DNA of 6,524 nucleotides from an uncultured Rubellimicrobium sp. (GCA_902805995.1 CADCUU010000129.1:1-6524), one strand, 5' to 3'. Counted from the stretch's first letter, positions 1-6,431 are shown. Notes: generated from the letters alone by a model not told the origin. Numbers and translations are program-made.

Positions 1-80
1 CCCATCTCGGTCGCGGCCCGCATCACGCGGATGGCGATCTCGCCGCGGTTGGCGATCAGGATCTTCTTGAATTCGGGCAT
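1..80 (-). CDS. pyc: Biotin-dependent carboxylase N-terminus, probably pyruvate carboxylase (partial)
   Basis: Only the first 26 codons are in the window; the gene runs off the left edge. The peptide begins MPEFKKILIANRGEIAIRVM, the N-terminal strand of the biotin carboxylase domain. The KILIANRGEIA signature is shared by pyruvate carboxylase, acetyl-CoA carboxylase AccC and the propionyl/methylcrotonyl-CoA carboxylases. The MPEFKK opening and the following RAATEMG fit the long pyruvate carboxylases of Rhodobacterales better than AccC or PccA, which usually start MFDKILIANRGEIA. Pyruvate carboxylase makes oxaloacetate from pyruvate, bicarbonate and ATP in the cytoplasm, refilling the TCA cycle. 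A GGAG seven bases before the ATG at 80 supports this start. The biotin carboxylase identity is secure; the choice of pyc over related carboxylases is inference from so short a stretch. Confidence 0.75.
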   Translation of the reverse strand, partial: MPEFKKILIANRGEIAIRVMRAATEM

Positions 81-103
81 GGGCAGGCTCCGCTTGAACG
101 CAT

Positions 104-138
104 GCACCTTAGGCATGCCGCGATGCGGCGCAAGGTGC
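104..138 (-). repeat. Imperfect hairpin in the leader upstream of the carboxylase gene
   Basis: GCACCTT at 104-110 is the exact reverse complement of AAGGTGC at 132-138. Inside it GCCGC (117-121) pairs with GCGGC (125-129) around a GAT loop, leaving an asymmetric internal loop of 6 and 2 bases. The structure lies 24 bases upstream of the carboxylase start on the minus strand and downstream of the broken cyclase gene. No T-run follows it in the minus direction, so it does not look like a standard terminator. It could be a leader-RNA structure or a protein-binding site; its function is unknown. The rest of 81-279 shows nothing else I can name. Confidence 0.4.
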
Positions 139-279
139 GGTTTTGGGGCATGGGTGTTGTCGTGACTCAGGGGACGCTGTGCCGTCCGCGCTGGAGCCCG
201 ATCCGGATTTCGGCGGCCTCATGAAGGCTGGCCGAAGAGAAGCCCGCGGATGGGACGGGACGCCGCGACTCGACACGAG

Positions 280-796
280 TCAGACCGGCCGCCGACATGG
301 GTCCGCGACGCTTGCTGCCGCCTGTGGCCGTCCGACATCGGCCATGCTGCGCAGGTCGGCTGACGGGTCCCGAGATATGCCGGCGGGCCGGGGCGGGCTG
401 GACAGGGCCGGCGGCAGGCGGCCCGCGGTCGCGGCGAGGACCACCTGATTGCGCCCGCGGGCCCTGGCCTCGTGAAGCGCCTCGTCGGCGGCGCGGATCA
501 GCTCCTGGGGGATCGCGTCGTGCCGGGGATGCAGCGCGGGGCCATGCGGTCGCTTTCGGACAGGCTGCCCGTGGGAAGGTAGCCCCGCCCGCCGTGAACT
601 CGCGGAGGATCCGCGCCTCGTACATCATCGCCGAGTCGCGGGTGCCGACCTCGATGAGACGCTCGGCCAATGGCGTAGGGGCAAAGGCGACCATTGCGGA
701 AAGGGAGCCCGCGAGCGCGACGATGACCAGGGAACGGGTCGGGGCTGCCCAGAGCAGGAGGCTGCGTATCGTCCGGTTCGAATTGATCCCCGCCAT
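280..796 (-). pseudogene. Decayed membrane-anchored diguanylate cyclase (GGDEF) remnant
   Basis: Reading on the minus strand from ATG 796, with an AGGGGG six bases upstream, there is a credible N-terminus. It has a basic start, a hydrophobic helix at about residues 22-40 (LVIVALAGSLSAMVAF) and a polar stretch ending REFTAGG near base 584. The next coding-like piece, YLPTGSLSESDRMA (540-581), is in a second frame. A third frame gives LIRAADEALHEARARGRNQV and a few flanking residues (430-537), a typical last helix and strand of a GGDEF domain, and stops at TGA 280-282. A working GGDEF domain is about 160 residues; nearly all of it is missing, including the GG(D/E)EF active-site loop. I therefore read this as a gene with a large internal deletion and two frame changes. 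GGDEF enzymes make cyclic di-GMP; this copy cannot. The GGDEF tail is convincing; that the membrane segment belongs to the same ancestral gene is inference. Confidence 0.62.
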
Positions 797-840
797 CGTC
801 GGCCCCCTGCCCATGCCGGGTGCAGCTATCGCCGGGAAAG

Positions 841-855
841 GTTCAGGAGTGGTTA
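841..855. promoter_or_regulatory. Imperfect LexA (SOS) box
   Basis: The sequence is GTTC, seven bases, GTTA: one mismatch from the alphaproteobacterial LexA operator GTTC-N7-GTTC. It lies 26 bases before the perfect box at 882-896, in the region between the broken cyclase and uvrD. It may be a second, weaker LexA site or a chance match. Confidence 0.3.
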
Positions 856-881
856 ACGTCCGCACTTCACGACGGCTCACG

Positions 882-896
882 GAACATAACGCGAAC
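882..896. promoter_or_regulatory. Perfect alphaproteobacterial LexA (SOS) box upstream of uvrD
   Basis: GAAC (882-885), seven bases ATAACGC, GAAC (893-896) is an exact match to the direct-repeat LexA operator known from Rhodobacter and Rhizobium relatives (GAAC-N7-GAAC, or GTTC-N7-GTTC on the other strand). It ends 43 bases before the uvrD start codon. It also overlaps CATAAC (885-890), a possible -10 element with no convincing -35 partner. Since uvrD is a DNA-repair helicase and an SOS gene in several bacteria, position and identity agree. The expected behaviour is repression by LexA, relieved when RecA triggers LexA self-cleavage after DNA damage. Confidence 0.7.
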
Positions 897-912
897 GGGA
901 GCTTCCATTGAT

Positions 913-938
913 GGCGGGGCCGCATTATGTTCCCCGCC
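913..938 (+). repeat. GC-rich inverted repeat just before the uvrD start codon
   Basis: GGCGGGG (913-919) and CCCCGCC (932-938) are perfect reverse complements separated by 12 bases, and the second arm ends one base before the ATG at 940. In mRNA this would fold into a stable 7-bp GC stem against the start codon. No ordinary Shine-Dalgarno sequence sits at the usual distance, so the stem may limit translation, or it may be a protein-binding site in DNA. Confidence 0.4.
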
Positions 939-939
939 C

Positions 940-3324
940 ATGAGCATGCCCAGCGATCCCGACCTGCCTCTTTCGCGCCTCGCCATGGCGGCGGCGATGC
1001 CCCGTGCGCCCTATCTCGACGATCTCAACCCCGCGCAGCGCGCGGCGGTGGAGGCGCTGGACGGGCCCGTGCTGATGCTCGCAGGGGCAGGGACGGGCAA
1101 GACCAAGGCCCTGACGGCGCGGATCGCGCATCTGCTGACGACCGGGCGGGCGCGCCCGAACGAGATCCTGGCTGTCACCTTCACCAACAAGGCCGCGCGG
1201 GAGATGCGCAACCGCGTGGGCCGGATGGTGGGCGAGGCGGTGGAGGGGATGCCCTGGCTCGGCACCTTTCACGCGATCTGCGTGAAGCTTCTGCGCCGGC
1301 ACGCGGAGCTGGTGGGCCTGCGGTCGAACTTCACGATCCTCGACACCGACGATCAGGTGCGTCTCCTGAAGCAGCTCATCAACGCGGCGGGGATCGACGA
1401 GAAGCGCTGGCCCGCGCGGACGATGGCCCACATCATCGACGGCTGGAAGAACAAGGCCGTGACGCCGGGGAACGTCCCGGCAGTGGATGTAGCGGCCTTC
1501 GACCACAAGGGCGTGGATCTTTATGCGGCGTATCAGGCCCGGCTGCGGGACCTCAACGCCGTCGATTTCGGCGACCTGCTCCTGCACATGATCACGATCT
1601 TCCGCACCCATGAGGACGTGCTCGCGCAGTACCAGCGCTGGTTCCGCTACATCCTCGTGGACGAGTACCAGGACACCAACATCGCGCAGTACATGTGGTT
1701 GCGGCTTCTGGCGCAGGCGCACCGGAACGTCTGCTGCGTGGGCGACGACGACCAGTCGATCTATGGCTGGCGCGGCGCCGAGGTGGGCAACATCCTGCGC
1801 TTCGAGACGGACTTCCCCGGCGCGCAGGTGATCCGGCTGGAGCAGAACTACCGCAGCACCCCGCACATCCTGGCCGCCGCCGGGTCGGTGATCGCCGCCA
1901 ACAAGGGGCGGCTGGGCAAGCAGCTTTGGACCGCGCTGGGCGAGGGTGAGAAGGTCCGCCTGATTGGCCACTGGGACGGCGAGGAGGAGGCGCGCTGGAT
2001 CGGCGAGGAGATCGAGGCGATGCAGCGGGGCACCCGCGGCATGGACCGGATGGGCCTCGACGGGATCGCGATCCTCGTACGCGCGTCCCACCAGATGCGG
2101 AGCTTCGAGGACCGGTTCCTGACCATCGGGCTGCCCTACCGCGTGATCGGCGGCCCGCGCTTTTACGAGCGGCAGGAGATCCGGGACGCGATGGCGTATT
2201 TCCGGCTCGCGGTCAGCCCTGACGACGACCTCGCCTTTGAGCGGATCGTGAACACGCCGAAGCGGGGCCTGGGCGACAAGGCGATCCAGACGATCCAGGT
2301 CTGCGCGCGGCAGAACCGGGTGTCGCTGCTCGATGGCGCGCGGATTGCGGTGGAGAGCAGGCTGCTTTCGGGCAAGGGCGGGGGCGAGCTGCGCGTCTTT
2401 GTCGAGGCCATGGAGCGCTGGCACCGGCAGGTCGTGCAGGAGGCCGACACGCACGTGGAGCTGGCCCAGATGATCCTGGACGAATCGGGCTACACGGCGA
2501 TGTGGAAGGCCGACAAGTCGCCGGACGCGTCGGGCCGGCTCGAGAACCTTAAGGAACTCGTGAAGGCGCTGGAGCAGTTCGATTCGCTCCAGGGGTTCCT
2601 GGAGCACGTGGCGCTGGTGATGGACAACGCCTCCGAGGACGGGGAGGAGAAGGTCTCGATCATGACGCTCCACGCCGCCAAGGGGCTGGAATTCCCGGCG
2701 GTGTTCCTGCCCGGCTGGGAGGATGGGCTGTTCCCGTCGCAGCGGTCGCTGGACGAGGGAGGCCTCAAGGGGTTGGAGGAGGAGCGCAGGCTTGCCTATG
2801 TGGGCCTGACGCGGGCGGAGCGGGTGGCGACGATCACCTTTGCGGGGAACCGGCGGGTGCATGGGCAGTGGCAGTCGTCGCTGCCCTCGCGCTTCATCGA
2901 CGAGCTGCCCAAGGACCATGTGGAGGTGCTGACCCCGCCCGGCCTTTACGGCGGGGGTTATGGGGCCGCCGGAATGGCGATGAACGCGAGCCCCGTGTTG
3001 CAGGCGACGGAGGCATCGGACCTCATGAACCGGGCGGCGCGGGCGGATGTCTATGCCTCGCCCGGGTGGCGGCGATTGCAGGCCAAGGCGCAGGTCCGGC
3101 CCCTGCGGCAGCCTGTCGAGGGGCGGGGGATCACGATCGACGCGTCTGCCGTGTCGGCGTTCACCCTTGGCGACCGGGTGTTCCATCAGAAGTTCGGCTA
3201 CGGCCGCGTCACGGGGGCGGAGGGCGACAAGCTCGACGTGGCCTTCGAGAAAGCGGGCGAGAAGAAGGTCGTGGCGAGCTTCCTCACCCTCGCGGGGGAC
3301 GGCAGCGACGACGTGCCGTTCTGA
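940..3324 (+). CDS. uvrD: ATP-dependent DNA helicase UvrD/PcrA (superfamily 1A)
   Basis: This 794-residue 3'-5' DNA helicase acts in nucleotide excision repair and mismatch repair, displacing the damaged strand and clearing proteins from DNA. All SF1A motifs are present in order: Q motif LNPAQ (29-33), Walker A GAGTGKT (49-55), Ia TFTNKAAREM (80-89), Ib GTFHAIC (108-114), II VDEYQDTN (240-247), III GDDDQSIYGWRGA (268-280), IV QNYRST (302-307), V TLHAAKGLEF (576-585) and VI EERRLAYVGLTRA (614-626). A C-terminal Tudor-like domain (about 742-784, FTLGDRVFHQKFGYGRV), which in PcrA/UvrD contacts RNA polymerase, follows a linker. Length is normal for alphaproteobacterial UvrD. The frame is open upstream to 820, but residues before ATG 940 look non-coding; ATG 946 is an alternative start. 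There is no clear Shine-Dalgarno. The LexA box at 882-896 predicts SOS induction. No terminator is evident downstream. UvrD and PcrA cannot be told apart by motifs alone. Confidence 0.96.
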   Translation: MSMPSDPDLPLSRLAMAAAMPRAPYLDDLNPAQRAAVEALDGPVLMLAGAGTGKTKALTARIAHLLTTGRARPNEILAVTFTNKAAREMRNRVGRMVGEAVEGMPWLGTFHAICVKLLRRHAELVGLRSNFTILDTDDQVRLLKQLINAAGIDEKRWPARTMAHIIDGWKNKAVTPGNVPAVDVAAFDHKGVDLYAAYQARLRDLNAVDFGDLLLHMITIFRTHEDVLAQYQRWFRYILVDEYQDTNIAQYMWLRLLAQAHRNVCCVGDDDQSIYGWRGAEVGNILRFETDFPGAQVIRLEQNYRSTPHILAAAGSVIAANKGRLGKQLWTALGEGEKVRLIGHWDGEEEARWIGEEIEAMQRGTRGMDRMGLDGIAILVRASHQMRSFEDRFLTIGLPYRVIGGPRFYERQEIRDAMAYFRLAVSPDDDLAFERIVNTPKRGLGDKAIQTIQVCARQNRVSLLDGARIAVESRLLSGKGGGELRVFVEAMERWHRQVVQEADTHVELAQMILDESGYTAMWKADKSPDASGRLENLKELVKALEQFDSLQGFLEHVALVMDNASEDGEEKVSIMTLHAAKGLEFPAVFLPGWEDGLFPSQRSLDEGGLKGLEEERRLAYVGLTRAERVATITFAGNRRVHGQWQSSLPSRFIDELPKDHVEVLTPPGLYGGGYGAAGMAMNASPVLQATEASDLMNRAARADVYASPGWRRLQAKAQVRPLRQPVEGRGITIDASAVSAFTLGDRVFHQKFGYGRVTGAEGDKLDVAFEKAGEKKVVASFLTLAGDGSDDVPF

Positions 3325-3394
3325 GGCGGGGGCTTTAGGTCCGGTGGACATGACTCGCTCCTGACGGTGATAGGGCGAGGATGCGGCAAAAGGA

Positions 3395-3423
3395 TTAACG
3401 GGTTCTTAGGCCAACGAACGTTG
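3395..3423. promoter_or_regulatory. CtrA-like motif followed by a short palindrome
   Basis: TTAA (3395-3398), seven bases, TTAG (3406-3409) differs by one base from the CtrA consensus TTAA-N7-TTAA of alphaproteobacteria. Just after it CAACG (3412-3416) and CGTTG (3419-3423) form an inverted repeat around AA. Both lie in the 225-base gap between uvrD and the reductase gene, where a promoter is expected. A possible but poor -35/-10 pair follows (TTGACC at 3450-3455, TGAAAG at 3474-3479). I see no convincing terminator for uvrD in this gap, only weak stems such as CTCGC (3354-3358) with GCGAG (3375-3379). All of this is tentative. Confidence 0.25.
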
Positions 3424-3549
3424 CGTGGTCCGGAACGGAACGCTTGAGCTTGACCATCTTGCCACGGCTTGCGTGAAAGAGTTGTCGGGTGTCGGCTGTG
3501 CGCAGGGCCCTCGCCGGAGGAGCCCACGCTTTTATGGAGACAAACCAAC

Positions 3550-4080
3550 ATGGCGACGTTCGTCTTCAGCATGAACCAGTCGCTCGACGGCTATGTCGAT
3601 CATAAGGGGTTCATGCCCGGTCCCGGGCTGTTCCGGCACTTCATCGACCATGTCGCCGGGCTGTCAGGCAGCCTCTATGGCCGCCGGATGTACGAGATCA
3701 TGCGCTACTGGGACGACGAACGGCCCGAGTTCGACGAAACGGAGCGCGAGTTCGCCGCGGCCTGGCGCAAGTCGCCCAAGTGGGTCGTCTCGCGAACTCT
3801 GGATTCGGTCGGCCCCAATGCGACCCTTGTCGGGACGGACCTCAAGGCCGTGGTCGCCCGGCTGACGGCGGAGCATGAGGGCGAGATCGACATCGCGGGT
3901 CCGGGTCTGGCGGGGAGCCTGACGGAACTGGGCCTGATCGACGAATATCGGATCTACCTTCACCCCGTCGTGCTCGGCTCCGGCTCGCCGTTCTTTACGG
4001 GACCCCGGACGCCGCTGCGCCTGAGGTCCAGCGAAGAGATGGGCGAGGACGTGGTCCGGCTGGTCTACGTCCAGGCCTGA
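3550..4080 (+). CDS. Dihydrofolate reductase / RibD C-terminal domain family protein
   Basis: This 176-residue cytoplasmic protein has the RibD C-terminal fold. It opens FVFSMNQSLDGYVD (4-17), the usual first strand and substrate-side loop, then LYGRRMYEIM (42-51), typical of the stand-alone 'dihydrofolate reductase family' proteins. The nucleotide-binding glycine stretch is IAGPGLAGSL (115-124), followed by the family hallmark LIDEYRIYLHPVVLGSGSPFF (129-149). It should bind NADPH; its true substrate is unknown, and such proteins are generally not the housekeeping FolA. The start at ATG 3550 is chosen because a GGAG at 3536-3539 sits ten bases upstream and family homology begins there; the frame is open back to 3469 but that part has no family character. 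It follows uvrD on the same strand but 225 bases away, so it probably has its own promoter. It ends only seven bases from the convergent lysE-type gene. Family assignment is strong; function is open. Confidence 0.9.
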   Translation: MATFVFSMNQSLDGYVDHKGFMPGPGLFRHFIDHVAGLSGSLYGRRMYEIMRYWDDERPEFDETEREFAAAWRKSPKWVVSRTLDSVGPNATLVGTDLKAVVARLTAEHEGEIDIAGPGLAGSLTELGLIDEYRIYLHPVVLGSGSPFFTGPRTPLRLRSSEEMGEDVVRLVYVQA

Positions 4081-4087
4081 CTGCCGA

Positions 4088-4690
4088 TCAGAACGCCTTG
4101 AGGATCGGCCAGAGCGACAGGATCAGGAGCGCGGCCATGGTCCAGTTGAAGGCGCGGAGCCGGGCGGGGGAGGTCAGGACGCGCCGCATCTCCTGCCCCA
4201 GGACGGTCCAGACGGAGATGCAGGGGAGGTTGATCGCGCCGAAGACGGCGGCGACGAGGAGGACTGCGGCGAGGCTCTGGTCGGCGGCGTAGAAGGTGAG
4301 GGCGGAGATCACCATCATCCAGGCCTTGGGGTTGACCCACTGAAACGCCGCGGCCTGCCAGAAGGTGATCGGGCGCGCGGCGGCCTGCGCCTCGGGCGTT
4401 TTTGGGGCGGCGGTGGCGATCTTCCAAGCGAGCCAGAGGAGATAGGCGACCGCGAAGATCTCGAGCGCGAGATGGGCCCAGGGCAGGGCGGTGAAGACTT
4501 GGTTCAAGCCCAGGCCCACGGCGACGATCATCGCCGTGAAGCCGATTCCCACGCCCAGCATGTGCGGGAGTGTCCGGCGCAGGCCGAAATTCGCGCCTGA
4601 AGCCATCAGCATGAGGTTGTTGGGCCCCGGCGTGATGGAGGAGACGAAGGCGAAGCCGATCAGGGCGGGGAGGAGGTCGAGGGTCGTCAT
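4088..4690 (-). CDS. LysE/RhtB-family amino-acid exporter
   Basis: This 200-residue inner-membrane protein carries the family signature SITPGPNN (18-25) inside its first helix. Further hydrophobic segments lie at about 42-63, 68-90, 110-133, 137-158 and 182-198, giving the usual six-helix pattern. The family motif QWVNPKAW (117-124) is also present. LysE/RhtB proteins export amino acids such as lysine, threonine or homoserine lactone by proton antiport; the substrate here cannot be read from sequence. ATG 4690 is chosen because the protein then starts MTTLDLLPALIGF as in relatives and has normal length. The reading frame is open upstream to 4804, but that would run into the divergent lrp gene and lacks family character. 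The ribosome-binding site is weak. The divergent Lrp-type regulator 94 bases away probably controls it in response to an amino acid. No terminator fits in the seven bases separating it from the convergent reductase gene. Confidence 0.93.
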   Translation of the reverse strand: MTTLDLLPALIGFAFVSSITPGPNNLMLMASGANFGLRRTLPHMLGVGIGFTAMIVAVGLGLNQVFTALPWAHLALEIFAVAYLLWLAWKIATAAPKTPEAQAAARPITFWQAAAFQWVNPKAWMMVISALTFYAADQSLAAVLLVAAVFGAINLPCISVWTVLGQEMRRVLTSPARLRAFNWTMAALLILSLWPILKAF

Positions 4691-4745
4691 CTTGGGCACC
4701 GGGATCAGGATGCGCCGCAGTCTAGGCGTAAGTATGGGGCGAGTT

Positions 4746-4784
4746 GTTGCGAAGTTGCGCGGATCAGGGTTATCCCTGCAATCC
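4746..4784. promoter_or_regulatory. Operator-like palindrome and direct repeat in the lysE-lrp divergent region
   Basis: A near-palindrome occupies 4761-4784: GGAT, CAGGG, TTAT, CCCTG, CA, ATCC. The CAGGG/CCCTG arms (4765-4769, 4774-4778) are perfect, and the outer GGAT/ATCC arms also match, offset by two bases. It abuts the lrp ATG at 4785. Just upstream GTTGCG occurs twice at an 8-base interval (4746-4751, 4754-4759). Lrp/AsnC regulators usually bind palindromic sites near their own promoters and those of divergent targets, so this is a reasonable operator candidate for both genes. Direct evidence is the symmetry only. Confidence 0.42.
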
Positions 4785-5237
4785 ATGACGGATCTGGACG
4801 CCATCGATCAGCGGATATTGCGCGAGCTCCGGCGTGACGGGCGGCTGTCGAACCTCGCCCTCGCGGAGAGGGTGGGTCTGTCGCCCTCGGCCACGCTGCG
4901 GCGGGTGCAGGAACTGGAGCGGCGGGGCGTGATCCGGGGATTCCGGGCGGTGCTGGATCCGGCGCAGGTCGGGCGGGGCTATGTCGTCTATGTGGCCGTG
5001 GGGCTGAGCGAGCACACCAAGGCCGCGCAGAAGGGCTTTGAGGCGGCGATGGCGGCGGCGCCGGAGGTGGCGGAGTGCCACAACATCGCGGGGGCGTTCG
5101 AGTATCTCCTCCGGGTCGAGGCGCGGGACCTCGCGGCCTACAAGACCTTTCATACGGAGGTGCTGGGGACGGTGCCCTCGGTGCGGTCGATCACCAGCTA
5201 CATCGTCATGGATTCGCCGAAGGACGAGCGCGCCTGA
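4785..5237 (+). CDS. Lrp/AsnC-family transcriptional regulator
   Basis: This 150-residue DNA-binding protein is of standard family length. The N-terminal AsnC-type winged helix-turn-helix spans about 4-63 (LDAIDQRILRELRRDGRLSN, then LAERVGLSPSATLRRVQELE at 27-46 and RGVIRGFRAVLD). The C-terminal RAM ligand-binding domain spans about 67-141, with the effector-site region GAFEYLLRV (103-111), where many relatives have GDYDYLLRV. These proteins form octamers and sense amino acids. Its divergent neighbour is a LysE-type exporter, so the expected role is inducing export when the cognate amino acid accumulates, plus autoregulation through the palindrome touching its start. ATG 4785 is chosen because the family N-terminus begins there. 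There is no clear Shine-Dalgarno; a leaderless mRNA is possible. The last 32 bases overlap the convergent benE-type gene. Confidence 0.94.
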   Translation: MTDLDAIDQRILRELRRDGRLSNLALAERVGLSPSATLRRVQELERRGVIRGFRAVLDPAQVGRGYVVYVAVGLSEHTKAAQKGFEAAMAAAPEVAECHNIAGAFEYLLRVEARDLAAYKTFHTEVLGTVPSVRSITSYIVMDSPKDERA

Positions 5238-6372
5238 GCTTGGCCAAGTCGAGGAGGTGGAAGGCGAGTCCGGCGAGGAGCCCCCAGAAGGCCGCGCCCA
5301 CGCCGAAGGCCGCGACGCCGGACGCGGTGACGGCCAGCGTGACGACGGCGGGCGTGCGGGTCGCGGGCGGCGTCATGGCCCCGGTGAGCGCGCCGGTGAG
5401 CGGACCGAGGAGTGCGATGCCGACGACGCCAGCGACCAGCGCGGGGGGCAGTGCCGCAATGGCTGCGATGACGAGGGGGGAGGCCAGCCCCAGCGCCAGC
5501 CAGAACCCGGCATAGGCGAGGCCAACCTTCCAGCGCTGGCTCCGGTCGGGGTGGACGTCGTCGCCCAGGCAGATCGCGGCGGTGATCGCGGCCATGCTGA
5601 CGGGGTGGGCCCCGAAGAGGCCACTGCCCGCCGAGAGAAGGCCCGTGGTGGTGAGGGCCGCGCTGACGGGGGGCTCGTAGCCCGCGGCGCGGAGGGTGGC
5701 GAAGCCGGGGAGGTTCTGGCTCGCCATGGTGACGAGGGCTAGGGGAATCGCGAAGCCCACAGCGACGGTCGGGTCGAAGTCCGGGCGGATGAAGGTGAGG
5801 CCGGGGAGGCCCGCGACATCGGGCGCATGGGCGGCCCCGGTCAGGAAGGCGAGGGCGAGGCCCAGGGCCAGGGCGGCGAGAACGGCCCAGGCGGGGTTGC
5901 CGAGGCGAACGATGGCGAAGGCCGCGACCATGGGCAGGACCAGCGTTGGCGCGTCGAGGGCGGCGGGGGCGAGCTTCAGCACGAAGGGGAGGAGGACCCC
6001 GGCCAGCATCCCGGCGGCGATGGCGTCGGGGATCATCGCCACGAGGCGGCCCAGGGGGCGGATCAGGCCCATGGCCGCGATGAGGAGGCCCGCGAGGACG
6101 AAGGCGCCGGTGGCTTCCTCCATGCTCAGGCCCTCGGTGGCGGCCACGAGCGCCGCGCCGGGCGTGGACCAGGCCAGCACCATGGGCATCCGCGCCCAGA
6201 TCGACAGGCCCGCGCTGCCAATGGCCTTGGCGAGGCTGACGGCGAGGACCCAGGAGGCGGTCTGTTCGGGCGTGGCGCCGACGGCTGCCGCCGCCGCCAG
6301 AACGAGCGCGATGGTCGAGCCGAAGCCCACGAGTGCCGCGACCAGCGCGGCGGAGAAGAGGGATGCGCGCAT
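5206..6372 (-). CDS. benE: BenE-family benzoate/H+ symporter-like transporter
   Basis: This 388-residue polytopic inner-membrane protein is highly hydrophobic, with about 11-12 predicted helices and a normal length for BenE/YdcO. Family hallmarks are MPMVLAWSTPGAAL (62-75), VTMASQNLPGFATLRAAGYE (214-233) and GLFGAHPVSMAAITAAIC (251-268) followed by the DDVHPDRSQRW loop (271-281). BenE of Acinetobacter was described as a proton-coupled benzoate importer, but many homologues, such as E. coli YdcO, have no proven substrate, and no benzoate catabolic genes are visible here. Start ATG 6372 has AGGCAGG upstream and gives a normal N-terminus inside the first helix. The stop at 5206-5208 lies inside the lrp coding region, a 32-base tail-to-tail overlap. 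The gene 59 bases upstream on the same strand probably shares its transcript. Confidence 0.92.
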   Translation of the reverse strand: MRASLFSAALVAALVGFGSTIALVLAAAAAVGATPEQTASWVLAVSLAKAIGSAGLSIWARMPMVLAWSTPGAALVAATEGLSMEEATGAFVLAGLLIAAMGLIRPLGRLVAMIPDAIAAGMLAGVLLPFVLKLAPAALDAPTLVLPMVAAFAIVRLGNPAWAVLAALALGLALAFLTGAAHAPDVAGLPGLTFIRPDFDPTVAVGFAIPLALVTMASQNLPGFATLRAAGYEPPVSAALTTTGLLSAGSGLFGAHPVSMAAITAAICLGDDVHPDRSQRWKVGLAYAGFWLALGLASPLVIAAIAALPPALVAGVVGIALLGPLTGALTGAMTPPATRTPAVVTLAVTASGVAAFGVGAAFWGLLAGLAFHLLDLAKLRRARPSANP

Positions 6373-6431
6373 CGGCCTGCCTGTCCTGCCCGGGCCGGAC
6401 CATGGCGGGAGGCCGCGGCGGAGGGAAGGGG

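Noticed and set aside
132..144. Rho-independent terminator on the plus strand after the 104-138 hairpin
   Set aside because: The T-run is only four bases, separated from the stem by GG, and no plus-strand gene lies upstream in the window to be terminated.
167..925. A continuous 252-codon minus-strand frame taken as an intact gene
   Set aside because: Only its N-terminal part from 796 to about 584 looks like protein. The rest is low-complexity Arg/Pro sequence, while the GGDEF tail is in another frame, so it is annotated as a pseudogene instead.
925..3351. An 808-codon open frame on the minus strand across uvrD
   Set aside because: It is the antisense shadow of uvrD: rich in Arg, His, Pro and Leu, with no domain character, and common opposite GC-rich genes. 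All helicase motifs are on the plus strand.
3416..3441. GAAC repeats at 3416, 3433 and 3438 as a LexA box
   Set aside because: The spacings are 17 and 5 bases rather than the 11-base period of GAAC-N7-GAAC.
4770..4778. TTATCCCTG as a DnaA box (TTATCCACA)
   Set aside because: It mismatches in the final three positions, is a single copy, and is better explained as part of the palindrome before lrp. There is no origin context.
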